NCBI RefSeq assembly: GCF_009377235.1 | Contig: NZ_VMNX01000048.1 | Span: 1 to 46,688 of the forward strand | Source of the DNA: Streptomyces acidicola | GTDB lineage: Bacteria; Actinomycetota; Actinomycetes; Streptomycetales; Streptomycetaceae | Reading direction: 5' to 3' | Length of the DNA: 46,688 bases | Part shown: positions 8,921-16,809 of the stretch, piece by piece | Position numbering within the stretch: position 1 is the first letter of the stretch | Layout: each line of letters begins with the position of its first letter | The notes under the pieces: model-generated | The model's input: only the letters and a program-made list of their open reading frames with translations | What the model was told of the DNA's origin: nothing | Databases searched by the model: none | Program-made: the position numbers and the translations under genes

Positions 8921-8992
8921 GGAGCCCTCCCGTTCGAAGGCTGAAGTGACTGGGGGAGCGGGCGAAGGTGAGCGAGTGTGCGGGGCCGGTGC

Positions 8993-9835
8993 TCAGGCCC
9001 GGGCGCGGCGCACGTCGATGTTGCCCCACCGGGTCCGGGCGCGGACTTTGACGGTGTCCTCGGTCTCCTCGGGGGCATCGGAGTCGGCGAGCGCGTTGCG
9101 CACCTGCCCGCGCTCGGAGCTGACGTCGAGCCAGGCGGCGGTGCCCGCGCGGACGCCGACCTCGATGGCGCCGATGGAGGTCTCCAGTTGCACGGTGCCG
9201 GAGGCGACTTCGGCGATGCGCAGAGCGCCGTGGGCGGTGGTGGCGGTGACCGAGCTCTCGGCGCGTGTGATGTCGATGTCGCCGTGAGCGCCGCTCACTC
9301 GCAGGTCGCCGATCGCGGCGCGGACGGTCGTGATGCCGTGCGAGTTCTTCAGGACGGCGGGACCGTCGACGGTGCCGACGCGCAGGCTGCCGAAGCTGGT
9401 GGCGATCTCGGCCAGGCCCTCGATCCGGTCGACGGTGATCGAGCCGTGGGCGGCGTTCAGTTGGAGCGGCCCGGTCGCGTCCAGGCGGATGTCACCGCCG
9501 GAGGTCTTCACCCGGACCTCGCCGAGCCGGCCCTCGCCGAGCACCTGGGTCCAGGAGCCGGTCACGTCGACGCGCGAGCCTGCGGGCAGGTCGACCGTCA
9601 CATCGACGGTGCCGGTGGGCCCGATCAGGCGGCGATCCTTCGTCCTGACGGTCAGAACTCGGCCCGCGTACGTGACCTCGGTCTGCTCGGCGGCCCGCAC
9701 GTCCTTGTCCCGCTTCGGGTTGCCGGACCGTACCTCGACGACGGTGTCGAGGCGGTCGCTCGCGGTGAACCGGATGGAACCGGCGCCCACGTGGGCGGTG
9801 ACCGAAATCGGTTCGGGAGTGTCGAAAGAAGGCAT
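8993..9835 (-). CDS. DUF4097-type beta-strand repeat protein
   Basis: 280 aa, start ATG ending at 9835 (MPSFDTPEPISV), with GAGGAC about 10 nt upstream. The protein is a succession of short beta strands with recurrent patterns such as RVDVTGSWTQV, IRLDATGPLQLNAAHGSI, ITVDRIEGLAEIATSFGSLRV and TARGALRI-like units. This is the right-handed beta-helix-like repeat seen in DUF4097 proteins, bactofilin-like or putative adhesin families. There is no signal peptide or membrane helix, so it should be cytoplasmic. It sits between the ribbon-helix-helix regulator and the ABC exporter, an arrangement I recognise as recurrent in Streptomyces. Molecular function is unknown. Confidence 0.82.
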   Translation of the reverse strand: MPSFDTPEPISVTAHVGAGSIRFTASDRLDTVVEVRSGNPKRDKDVRAAEQTEVTYAGRVLTVRTKDRRLIGPTGTVDVTVDLPAGSRVDVTGSWTQVLGEGRLGEVRVKTSGGDIRLDATGPLQLNAAHGSITVDRIEGLAEIATSFGSLRVGTVDGPAVLKNSHGITTVRAAIGDLRVSGAHGDIDITRAESSVTATTAHGALRIAEVASGTVQLETSIGAIEVGVRAGTAAWLDVSSERGQVRNALADSDAPEETEDTVKVRARTRWGNIDVRRARA

Positions 9836-9922
9836 GGCTGTACCGTCCTCATGAGTCCTTGGGGCGTCCCCGCTGGTGGGACGTGATGTGAGTGAAGTGC
9901 TTCGCCTTGGGTGCGGGCGCGG

Positions 9923-10441
9923 CTACCGCACCCAGCCAGTGAAGCTCTGTCCGATGGTGCGGGTCCGCTCCGGCGTACGCGGCTGCGTGCCGCCGTCGAC
10001 CGCGGCCGACACGGCCCGCACCAGCCACGCGTTGACCGACAGGCCCTCGCGGCTCGCGGCTTCCTCGGCGCGCGCCTTGAGGTGGGCCGGCAGCCGCAGA
10101 TTGACGCGGGCGGTGCCGCCCTCGTCGCCGTCGGCGGGCGCCTGCGCCTTGAACGGTTCGACGGGCAGGACTGCCGCTTCCACGGGGCCGCCGCCGGCGG
10201 GCGGCTGCGTCACCACGAAGTCGGGGTCCAGCCCGCGCAGCCGTACGTCGACCGAGCCGGGGGCGAGCTCGCGGGTGATCTCGTCCATCGCGGCGGAGAG
10301 CACGTTGAGCATGGTCAGCCGGGTCGCCGACTCCAGCGGAGCGGTGAGCCGCTCGGCCAGCTCGCGGGCGTCTTCCCCGCCGGCTTCAGCGGCGACCGCG
10401 AGTTCGCGACGCAGGGCGTCGACATACGGAGTGAGGTCCAT
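9923..10441 (-). CDS. ribbon-helix-helix (HicB/CopG-like) regulator
   Basis: 172 aa, taking the ATG ending at 10441 (MDLTPYVDALRREL). A longer frame from 10477 would read through the palindromic operator and is unlikely. The N-terminal part (1-60) is helical. The C-terminus (about 111-148) has the ribbon-helix-helix pattern: beta strand ARVNLRLP, helix AHLKARAEEAASREG, then SVNAWLVRAVSAAV, as in HicB antitoxins and Arc/MetJ-type regulators. No HicA-like toxin gene is adjacent; the downstream genes are DUF4097 and an ABC exporter. A perfect palindrome overlaps the start region and a 10-bp iteron array lies further upstream, so autoregulation of the operon through TGGCACC half-sites is the likely job (inference). 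Confidence 0.82.
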   Translation of the reverse strand: MDLTPYVDALRRELAVAAEAGGEDARELAERLTAPLESATRLTMLNVLSAAMDEITRELAPGSVDVRLRGLDPDFVVTQPPAGGGPVEAAVLPVEPFKAQAPADGDEGGTARVNLRLPAHLKARAEEAASREGLSVNAWLVRAVSAAVDGGTQPRTPERTRTIGQSFTGWVR

Positions 10442-10451
10442 GGCGTTATGG

Positions 10452-10470
10452 TGGCACCACTTTGGTGCCA
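10452..10470. promoter_or_regulatory. palindromic operator upstream of the RHH gene
   Basis: TGGCACCA and TGGTGCCA form perfect 8-bp inverted arms around CTT, 11 bp upstream of the RHH gene start. Short palindromes of 6-8 bp arms at the promoter of an RHH gene are the classical autoregulatory target of this fold. The same half-site recurs in the array at 10601-10670 and as TGGCGCC at 10485 and 10562. Confidence 0.7.
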
Positions 10471-10600
10471 TGTGCAAGCCTGGGTGGCGCCTTATGTGTG
10501 GCGGATCAGAGGGTGGCCGCTTTGACCTGGGGAAAGGTGAAGGGGATGGCCTGAGTCATTGTGGCGCCATGCGTACTCAGGTGCTTTGAGAGGCGTGAAA

Positions 10601-10670
10601 TGGCACCGGGTGGCACCGGGTGGCACCGGGTGGCACCGGGTGGTGCCGCGTGGTGCCAGATGGCGCCACA
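10601..10670. repeat. seven 10-bp iterons (TGGYRCC-type) in exact phase
   Basis: Four perfect copies of TGGCACCGGG (10601, 10611, 10621, 10631) are followed without a break by TGGTGCCGCG, TGGTGCCAGA and TGGCGCCACA. All begin every 10 bp, close to one DNA helical turn. The core is the half-site of the palindrome at 10452-10470. The array ends 13 bp from the GtrA stop and lies 160-230 bp upstream of the RHH gene, so it is probably a multi-site operator or nucleation array. Confidence 0.85.
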
Positions 10671-10683
10671 CCGGGCCGCTCCC

Positions 10684-11253
10684 CTACTCGGTCCGGTTCG
10701 TCTGGCTGTAAGCCGTGCTGCCCGACAGGGCCGGCCTGTGCGGAGGGCCGCCCTCCAGGAACGACTCGGCGTTGGCCACCGCCTCCTTCGCCGGGAGGGC
10801 GCGGAAGACCCAGGTGCGGTAGGACCAGAAGCGGAACAGGGTCGCGATGCCGATGCCGAGGAACTTGAAGACGTTGCTCTGAAGGGGGCTGTCCCAGCCG
10901 AAGCCGTAGGTCGCCGCGTACAGGACGCCGTTCTCGATGACGAGGCCGACGACGCTGAAGAGCAGGAAGAGCGTCAGCTCCTTCGTCCGGCCGCTCTTGT
11001 CGCGGTCGCGGTACGTGAAGTAGCGGAAGCCGAGGTAGTTGAACACGATGGCGACGAACGTGGCGATGACACTGGCCCGCACCACCGGGAGGTCGGTGAC
11101 CTGCCGGACCAGGTTGAACACGCCGAGGTTGACCAGCAGCCCCGTGCCGCCGACCGCGCCGAACTTGGCGATCTCACGTGCGAGATGCTCGAACTGCCGG
11201 CGCAGGACGCCGCGGGCGGGCCGAGATTTCGGCTCCGAGGAGGTACTGCCCAT
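10684..11253 (-). CDS. GtrA-family membrane protein
   Basis: 189 aa, start ATG ending at 11253 (MGSTSSEPKSRPARG). Four hydrophobic helices are visible: IAKFGAVGGTGLLVNLGVFNLV, VVRASVIATFVAIVFNYLGFRYFTY, ELTLFLLFSVVGLVIENGVLYAATY and VFKFLGIGIATLFRFWSYRTWVF. The motifs FNYLGFRYFTY and RFWSYRTWVF are characteristic of GtrA/DPMS-TMD proteins. Family members assist transfer or flipping of undecaprenyl- or polyprenyl-phosphate sugars. The gene is divergent from purK. It has no neighbouring glycosyltransferase, although the GT2 gene at 31991-33034 in this window could be a functional partner (speculative). Confidence 0.9.
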   Translation of the reverse strand: MGSTSSEPKSRPARGVLRRQFEHLAREIAKFGAVGGTGLLVNLGVFNLVRQVTDLPVVRASVIATFVAIVFNYLGFRYFTYRDRDKSGRTKELTLFLLFSVVGLVIENGVLYAATYGFGWDSPLQSNVFKFLGIGIATLFRFWSYRTWVFRALPAKEAVANAESFLEGGPPHRPALSGSTAYSQTNRTE

Positions 11254-11454
11254 CGTGTGCCGGCCCCCGTCGTATCGGTTTTCGTCGGTCGGAATCGTCA
11301 GTCGGTTCGTCGGTCGGTCCGTCGGTAGGGTGCGCCGACTCCGCCATGCTAACCAGGAGCCCCTGGGGATGCCCGTGTACGCCCTCACCGGCGCCGCCGA
11401 GGTGTGGGAACCGGCCGCCGGAAGGCTCATCCCGGTGGCCGATACCCTGGTGGA
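11254..11454. other. divergent spacer between GtrA and purK genes with GTCGGT simple repeats
   Basis: No gene seen. Between 11284 and 11326 the hexamer GTCGGT (with TCGTCGGT variants) recurs five times, giving a degenerate tandem stretch. The region must hold the promoters for both divergent genes; no convincing -35/-10 pair was assigned. Confidence 0.4.
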
Positions 11455-12606
11455 GTGACGTTCCCGGTAGTCGGCATGGTCGGCGGTGGTCAGCTCGCTC
11501 GTATGACACACGAGGCGGGCATCCCGTTGGGCATCAGGTTCAAGCTCCTCAGTGACACTCCGCAGGATTCCGCGGCGCAGGTCGTCAGCGATGTCGTCGT
11601 GGGCGACTACCGCGACCTCGACACGCTGCGCGACTTCGCACGCGGCTGCGACGTGATCACCTTCGACCACGAGCACGTGCCCACCGAGCACCTGCGCGCG
11701 CTGGAGGCGGACGGCATCCCCGTGCGCCCCGGCCCGGACGCGCTCGTGCACGCCCAGGACAAGGGCGTGATGCGGGCCAGGCTGGACGCCATCGGCGTGC
11801 CGTGCCCCAGGCACCGGATCGTGACGGATCCCGCCGACGTCGCGGCGTTCGCCGCGGAAGGGGACGGGGAAGGGGACGGCTTCCCGGTCGTCCTCAAGAC
11901 CGTCCGCGGCGGCTACGACGGCAAGGGCGTGTGGGTCGTACGGTCCGAGGAGGAGGCCGCCGCCCCCTTCCTGGCCGGTGTCCCCGTGCTCGCCGAGGAG
12001 AAGGTCGACTTCGTACGAGAGCTGGCCGCCAACGTCGTACGGTCGCCGCACGGCCAGGCCGTCGCGTACCCGGTGGTGGAGTCCCAGCAGGTCGACGGCG
12101 TGTGCGACACCGTGATCGCCCCGGCCCCCGACCTGGACGAAGCCCTCGCCCTGCGGGCCGAGGAGATGGCGCTGCGGATCGCCAAGGAACTCGGCGTGGT
12201 CGGCCACCTGGCCGTCGAGCTGTTCGAGACCCGCGACGGGCGCATCCTCGTCAACGAGCTGGCCATGCGCCCGCACAACTCCGGCCACTGGACGCAGGAC
12301 GGCGCGATCACCTCCCAGTTCGCCAACCACGTGCGCGCCGTGCTCGACCTGCCGCTCGGCGACCCGCGCCCGCGCGCCCGCTGGACGGTCATGGTGAACG
12401 TCCTCGGCGGCGACTACCCGGACATGTACTCCGCGTACCTGCACTGCATGGCCCGCGACCCACAGCTCAAGATCCACATGTACGGCAAGGACGTGAAGCC
12501 CGGCCGCAAGGTGGGCCACGTCAACACCTACGGCGACGACCTCGACGACGTGCTGGAGCGCGCCCGTCACGCAGCCGGATACCTGAGAGGGACGATCACC
12601 GAATGA
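11455..12606 (+). CDS. purK: N5-carboxyaminoimidazole ribonucleotide synthase
   Basis: 383 aa from GTG 11455 ([17 protein letters not shown]). The N-terminal pre-ATP-grasp fold contains [13 protein letters not shown]. The ATP-grasp domain shows [59 protein letters not shown] and the conserved C-terminal NVLGGDY and LHMYGK-type segments (here KIHMYGKD). It uses ATP and bicarbonate to carboxylate AIR in de novo purine synthesis. Its stop overlaps the purE start (ATGA). An upstream in-frame start at 11404 adds 17 low-complexity residues and is not favoured. Confidence 0.96.
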   Translation: MTFPVVGMVGGGQLARMTHEAGIPLGIRFKLLSDTPQDSAAQVVSDVVVGDYRDLDTLRDFARGCDVITFDHEHVPTEHLRALEADGIPVRPGPDALVHAQDKGVMRARLDAIGVPCPRHRIVTDPADVAAFAAEGDGEGDGFPVVLKTVRGGYDGKGVWVVRSEEEAAAPFLAGVPVLAEEKVDFVRELAANVVRSPHGQAVAYPVVESQQVDGVCDTVIAPAPDLDEALALRAEEMALRIAKELGVVGHLAVELFETRDGRILVNELAMRPHNSGHWTQDGAITSQFANHVRAVLDLPLGDPRPRARWTVMVNVLGGDYPDMYSAYLHCMARDPQLKIHMYGKDVKPGRKVGHVNTYGDDLDDVLERARHAAGYLRGTITE

Positions 12607-13133
12607 GCCCAGTTGTAGGCATCGTCATGGGGTCGGACTCCGACTGGTCGGTCATGGAGGCCGCCGCGCAGGCCCTCGACGAGTTCGAGATCGCGTACGA
12701 GGTCGACGTCGTCTCCGCGCACCGCATGCCCCGCGAGATGGTCGCGTACGGCGAACAGGCCGCCGAGCGGGGTCTGAAGGTCGTCATCGCGGGCGCCGGG
12801 GGAGCCGCGCATCTGCCCGGCATGCTCGCCTCCGTCACCCCGCTGCCCGTCATCGGCGTGCCCGTCCCGCTGAAGTACCTGGACGGCATGGACAGCCTGC
12901 TGTCGATCGTGCAGATGCCCGCGGGCGTCCCGGTCGCGACCGTGTCCGTCGCCGGCGCCCGCAACGCCGGTCTGCTGGCCGCCCGTATCCTCGCCACGCA
13001 CGACGAGGAACTCCTCGGCCGCATGCGGGAGTTCCAGCAGGAGCTGAACGACCAGGCCACCGAGAAGGGCAAGCGCCTGCGCTCCAAGGTGGAGGGTGCG
13101 GCGGGCGGTTTCGGCTTCGGCTCGGGCAAGTGA
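12603..13133 (+). CDS. purE: N5-CAIR mutase
   Basis: 176 aa from ATG 12603, overlapping purK by 4 bp. It carries the class I PurE signatures GSDSDWSVM (10-18), the active-site loop SAHRMP with H40, and [12 protein letters not shown]. It converts N5-CAIR to CAIR after PurK. The C-terminal tail is a little longer than in many PurEs and ends Gly/Phe-rich. Its stop overlaps the GTG of the dipeptidase gene (GTGA), so all three form a tightly coupled operon. Confidence 0.96.
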   Translation: MSPVVGIVMGSDSDWSVMEAAAQALDEFEIAYEVDVVSAHRMPREMVAYGEQAAERGLKVVIAGAGGAAHLPGMLASVTPLPVIGVPVPLKYLDGMDSLLSIVQMPAGVPVATVSVAGARNAGLLAARILATHDEELLGRMREFQQELNDQATEKGKRLRSKVEGAAGGFGFGSGK

Positions 13134-14347
13134 GCGCCATGACGTCCCTGGGGGAGGCCCGGGATCTCCTCGCCGAGTTCCCGGTCGTCGACGGCCACAA
13201 CGACCTGCCCTGGGCGCTGCGCGAACAGGTCCGCTACGACCTCGCCGCCCGCGACATCGCCACCGACCAGAGCGCCCATCTGCACACCGACCTGGCGCGG
13301 CTGCGCACGGGCGGGGTGGGGGCGCAGTTCTGGTCGGTGTACGTGCGCTCGGACCAGCCGGGCGCGGTCACCGCCACACTCGAACAGATCGACTGCGTAC
13401 GGCAGTTGATCGCCCGTTATCCGCAGGACCTGCGGGCCGCGCTCACGGCCGCGGACATGGAGGCGGGACGCGCGGAGGGCCGTATCGCGTCGCTGATGGG
13501 TGCCGAGGGCGGCCACTCCATCGACAACTCCCTCGCCACGCTGCGCGGCCTGTACGCGCTGGGCGTCCGCTACATGACGCTCACCCACAACGACAACATC
13601 GCCTGGGCGGACTCGGCGACCGACGAACCGCGCGTCGGCGGCCTCACCGCCTTCGGCCGCGAGGTCGTCCGGGAGATGAACCGGCTCGGCATGCTGGTGG
13701 ACCTCTCCCACGTGGCGGCGACGACGATGCGGGACGCGCTGGACGCGTCGAGCGCGCCCGTGCTCTTCTCCCACTCCTCCTCCCGCGCCGTGTGCGACCA
13801 CCCGCGCAACATCCCGGACGACGTGCTGGAGCGCCTCCCCGCGAACGGGGGAGTGGCGATGGTGACGTTCGTGCCGAAGTTCGTGCTCCAGGCGGCGGTC
13901 GACTGGACGGTGGCCGCGGACGAGAACATGCGCGCCCACGGCTTCCACCACCTCGACACCACCTCCGAGGCGATGCGGGTCCACCGCGCCTTCGAGGAGG
14001 CCCACCCGCGCCCGGTCGCCACGGTGTCCACGGTCGCCGACCACCTGGACCACATGCGCGAGGTCGCCGGCATCGACCACCTCGGCATCGGCGGCGACTA
14101 CGACGGCACCGCCTTCACCCCGGACGGCCTGAGCGACGTCTCCGGCTACCCGAACCTGATCGCCGAACTCCTCGACCGCGGCTGGTCGACCACCGACCTC
14201 GCCAAGCTGACCTGGCAGAACGCGGTACGGGTACTGGGCGCGGCCGAGGACGTGGCGCGGGACCTGCGGTCGCGTACGGCTCCTTCGAACGCCACGCTGG
14301 AGGAGCTGGACGGCGCTGACGTCTCCGACACCGTGCGGGCGCCCTGA
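13130..14347 (+). CDS. membrane dipeptidase / peptidase M19 family
   Basis: 405 aa from GTG 13130 (overlapping the purE stop); ATG 13139 is an alternative three codons later. Zinc-binding residues of the M19 amidohydrolase fold are all visible: H23 and D25 in VVDGHND, E126 in MGAEGGHS, H194 in VDLSHV and H215 in [10 protein letters not shown], plus the GGDYDG segment near the C-terminus. It hydrolyses dipeptides, with broad specificity including D-amino-acid and dehydro dipeptides. There is no signal peptide, so it is cytoplasmic. Coupling to purine genes is positional rather than metabolic as far as can be seen. Confidence 0.94.
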   Translation: MSAMTSLGEARDLLAEFPVVDGHNDLPWALREQVRYDLAARDIATDQSAHLHTDLARLRTGGVGAQFWSVYVRSDQPGAVTATLEQIDCVRQLIARYPQDLRAALTAADMEAGRAEGRIASLMGAEGGHSIDNSLATLRGLYALGVRYMTLTHNDNIAWADSATDEPRVGGLTAFGREVVREMNRLGMLVDLSHVAATTMRDALDASSAPVLFSHSSSRAVCDHPRNIPDDVLERLPANGGVAMVTFVPKFVLQAAVDWTVAADENMRAHGFHHLDTTSEAMRVHRAFEEAHPRPVATVSTVADHLDHMREVAGIDHLGIGGDYDGTAFTPDGLSDVSGYPNLIAELLDRGWSTTDLAKLTWQNAVRVLGAAEDVARDLRSRTAPSNATLEELDGADVSDTVRAP

Positions 14348-14387
14348 GCGGTCAGGGACTTCGGCGGCGGACTTCAGGGGGCGTCGG

Positions 14388-14780
14388 TCAGGCGGAGGCA
14401 GACAGGCAGAGGCAGAACGGGTGCCCCGCCGGGTCGGCGTACACCCGGAAGTCCTTGCCGGCGTCACTCTCCAGGTCCAGCGGCCGGGCGCCCAGCGCCA
14501 GCACCTTCTCCTGCACCGCGTCGACCTCCTGCCAGGTGGCCCCGGCGTCGAAGTCGAGGTGGAACTGCTGCGAGTTGCGGTCGGCCCGCGGCCACTCCGG
14601 CGGGGTGTGGGCGGGCACGTGCTGGAAGGCGAGGTCCGGGCCCTCGGGGATGCTCAGGACGACCCAGCCGTCGTCCTTGGCCTGGGGCGTACCGCCGCCG
14701 ACCTGCGCGTAGAAGGCGGCGAGCGCGTGCGGGTCGGGGCAGTCCACGACGACGGCATGGAAACGTGCGACGGCGGGCAT
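14388..14780 (-). CDS. VOC (glyoxalase/bleomycin-resistance fold) protein
   Basis: 130 aa, start ATG ending at 14780 with a strong GGAGGT 3 nt upstream. Two beta-alpha-beta-beta-beta modules typical of the vicinal oxygen chelate fold are visible: FHAVVVDCPDPHALAAFYAQVGG, a QQFHLDFDA segment, then RVYADPAGHPFCLCLS at the end. This is the short single-domain VOC subfamily common in Streptomyces; the substrate is unknown. A degraded paralogue remnant lies immediately upstream on the same strand. Confidence 0.88.
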   Translation of the reverse strand: MPAVARFHAVVVDCPDPHALAAFYAQVGGGTPQAKDDGWVVLSIPEGPDLAFQHVPAHTPPEWPRADRNSQQFHLDFDAGATWQEVDAVQEKVLALGARPLDLESDAGKDFRVYADPAGHPFCLCLSASA

Positions 14781-14799
14781 CGGACCTCCAGGGGCAGCA

Positions 14800-14910
14800 G
14801 GCACAGAGACAGAACGGGTGCCCCCCTGGGTCCGTGTAAACCCGCCGGCTCCGCGACCGGTCCTCCGCGTCCAGCGGCCGCGCCCACCAGCGCGCGCGGC
14901 GAGCCGGCAG
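14800..14910 (-). pseudogene. remnant of a paralogous VOC gene (3' end)
   Basis: Read on the minus strand this stretch encodes WWARPLDAEDRSRSRR followed by VYTDPGGHPFCLC. It parallels the C-terminal GARPLDLES...FRVYADPAGHPFCLC of the intact VOC gene next door. The DNA is clearly alike too (shared CGGCCGCTGGAC and GGGCACCCGTTCTG). The frame then runs on without a matching stop, and no matching N-terminal half could be recognised upstream. It fits a tandem duplicate that has decayed. Confidence 0.6.
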
Positions 14911-15137
14911 GTCGGGGCGACCGGGACCGCTTCGGTATCGCGGAACGGATCTCGCGGACCTGCCGGAACTCCATGAGTTGCGGCGCGCCGTCTGCCGCGT
15001 ACTGCGTAGGCGACGCCGACGCCGGTACCGAGCCTGCCAGCCGTGCACCGACGTGGGAACGCACCCGCACGTCCCCGGAGCCGCTCAGTTGGGCGGTCGC
15101 CCCTCCACGCACGCCGAAGTGGTGCAGAATGCAAGCA

Positions 15138-15178
15138 GACGCCGGTCCGGCCGACTGAGCCTCGGCCGGACCGGCGTC
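15138..15178. terminator. strong intrinsic terminator
   Basis: Perfect 17-bp inverted arms beginning GACGCCGGTCCGGCCGA, with a 7-nt loop CTGAGCC. It lies 66 bp downstream of the dehydrogenase gene on the minus strand and is the strongest hairpin in this region. Confidence 0.85.
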
Positions 15179-15183
15179 ACCTG

Positions 15184-15258
15184 TCCCGAAGCGTCAGGCT
15201 GATGGCTTTCCTGAAGCGTCAGGCTGACGGCTTTCCTGAAGTGTCAGGCCTTCGGTCG
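15184..15258. repeat. three 25-bp tandem repeats across the ugd stop codon
   Basis: Units at 15184-15208, 15209-15233 and 15234-15258 share TCCTGAAGCGTCAGG. The first two are nearly identical; the third is the real 3' end of the dehydrogenase gene, including its stop (TCA at 15244-15246 on the plus strand). The gene end seems to have been copied twice downstream. Confidence 0.75.
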
Positions 15259-16587
15259 TCCCATCGCCCGGTACGTCCACCCGGCCCGCCGCCACAGCTC
15301 CGGGTCCAGCGCGTTGCGGCCGTCGAGCACGAGACGGGCCGCCGCCACCTCACCCAGCGCCGCGGGGTCGAGCTCCCGGAACTCCTGCCACTCCGTCAGG
15401 TGCAGCACGACATCGGCCCCGCGCACCGCCTCGATCGCGGAGTCGGCGTACCCGAGTGTCGGGAAGATCCGCCGGGCGTTGTCCATGCCCTTCGGGTCGT
15501 ACACCGTGACCTGTCCGCCCTGGAGGTGGATCTGCCCGGCGACGTTCAGCGCCGGCGAGTCCCGTACGTCGTCAGAGTCCGGCTTGAACGTCGCGCCCAG
15601 CACGGCGACCCGCTTCCCCAGGAACGGCCCACCGCCCAGCGCCTGCCGAGCCAGTTCCACCATCTGCCCGCGCTGACGCATGTTGATGGAGTCGATCTCG
15701 CGCAGGAAGGTCAGCGCCTGGTCGGCCCCCAGCTCACCGGCCCGCGCCATGAAGGCACGGATGTCCTTGGGCAGGCAGCCGCCCCCGAACCCGATCCCGG
15801 CCCGCAGGAACTTCTTCCCGATCCGGTCGTCGTACCCGATGGCCTCGGCCAGCTTGGCGACGTCGCCGCCGGAGGCCTCGCACATCTCCGCCATCGCGTT
15901 GATGAACGAGATCTTGGTCGCGAGGAACGAGTTCGCGGAGGTCTTCACGAGCTCGGAGGTCGGGAAGTCGGTCACCACGAACGGCGTCCCCTCGGAGACC
16001 GGCGTCGCGTACACCTCCCGCAGCAGCTTCTCGGCCCGCTCGCTGCGCACACCCACCACGAGCCGGTCGGGACGCAGCGTGTCCTGCACGGCGAAGCCCT
16101 CCCGCAGGAACTCGGGGTTCCACGCCAGCTCCGCGTCCGCCCCCGCGGGCGCGTGCTCGGCGAGGTACGCGGCCAGCCGGTCCGCCGAGCCGACCGGCAC
16201 GGTGGACTTGCCCACGACCAGCGCGGGCTCCGTCAGATGCGGCGCGAGCGAGGCGATCGCGGAGTCGACGTACGACATGTCGCAGGCGTACTCACCGTGC
16301 CGCTGCGGGGTGTTCACGCACACGAAGTGGACGTCACCGAACGCCGCGATCTCGGCGTAGTCGGTGGTGAACCTGAGCCGCCCGCTGGAGCCCTCGATCC
16401 CCGCGACATGCGCCCGCAGCAACTCGTCGAGGCCGGGCTCGTACATCGGGGCCTCGCCCCGCTCCAGCTTCTCGATCTTCTCCGGCACGACATCGAGCCC
16501 CAGCACCTCGAACCCCAGCTCGGCCATGGCCGCGGCGTGCGTGGCGCCGAGATAGCCGGTGCCGATCACTGTGATCTTGAGGGCCAT
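15244..16587 (-). CDS. UDP-glucose/GDP-mannose 6-dehydrogenase family
   Basis: 447 aa, start ATG ending at 16587. The NAD-binding Rossmann motif GTGYLG is at 9-14, the central VGKSTVPVGS at 125-134, the substrate-binding NPEFLREG at 157-164, and the catalytic Cys is C271 in GFGGGCLPKD. The C-terminal NDP-sugar domain contains LGATFKPDSDDVRDSPAL. Length and motifs match UDP-glucose 6-dehydrogenase, which oxidises UDP-glucose to UDP-glucuronate with 2 NAD+. It may supply uronic acid for envelope polymers. The upstream 16-bp direct repeat and downstream terminator suggest a single-gene unit. Confidence 0.93.
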   Translation of the reverse strand: MALKITVIGTGYLGATHAAAMAELGFEVLGLDVVPEKIEKLERGEAPMYEPGLDELLRAHVAGIEGSSGRLRFTTDYAEIAAFGDVHFVCVNTPQRHGEYACDMSYVDSAIASLAPHLTEPALVVGKSTVPVGSADRLAAYLAEHAPAGADAELAWNPEFLREGFAVQDTLRPDRLVVGVRSERAEKLLREVYATPVSEGTPFVVTDFPTSELVKTSANSFLATKISFINAMAEMCEASGGDVAKLAEAIGYDDRIGKKFLRAGIGFGGGCLPKDIRAFMARAGELGADQALTFLREIDSINMRQRGQMVELARQALGGGPFLGKRVAVLGATFKPDSDDVRDSPALNVAGQIHLQGGQVTVYDPKGMDNARRIFPTLGYADSAIEAVRGADVVLHLTEWQEFRELDPAALGEVAAARLVLDGRNALDPELWRRAGWTYRAMGRPKA

Positions 16588-16604
16588 GGGTGCTCCAGAG
16601 AGGT

Positions 16605-16642
16605 GGGTCGAACGTGCGCTCGGGCTGGGTCGAACGTGCGCT
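16605..16642. promoter_or_regulatory. 16-bp direct repeat upstream of the dehydrogenase gene
   Basis: GGGTCGAACGTGCGCT occurs at 16605-16620 and again at 16627-16642, spaced 22 bp (about two helical turns), 18-55 bp upstream of the start codon. It is a candidate operator or simply a local duplication. Confidence 0.45.
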
Positions 16643-16740
16643 GCCTGAGCATAGTCGGGGCGTGTCGGCGCCCCTCACCGGGCAGATTTCTCCCTGTCGC
16701 CAAACTCACGTGTCCCGTGTGCGGACGGCCCTCTAAAATC

Positions 16741-16764
16741 TGGGTTACTTACTGGGTTACTTAA
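16741..16764. promoter_or_regulatory. direct repeat upstream of acyl-CoA dehydrogenase pseudogene
   Basis: TGGGTTACTTA occurs at 16741-16751 and 16754-16764, followed by TTAACGGTAGTTA. This AT-rich patch in GC-rich DNA, 45-70 bp upstream of the gene, is likely its promoter/operator. Confidence 0.45.
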
Positions 16765-16809
16765 CGGTAGTTAGCGTGAGTCCACCCCGTCTTTGGAGCG
16801 TGAGAGACC

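Noticed and set aside
9923..10441. Type II toxin-antitoxin module
   Set aside because: HicB-like antitoxin fold is present but no small HicA-like toxin is adjacent; the neighbours are DUF4097 and an exporter.
10601..10670. CRISPR-like array
   Set aside because: The units are only 10 bp and contiguous with no unique spacers and no cas genes; direct repeats fit an operator.
10561..10680. Plus-strand frame through the iterons (repeating Gly-Gly-Thr and Trp)
   Set aside because: The peptide only reflects the 10-bp repeat; no ribosome site or homology.
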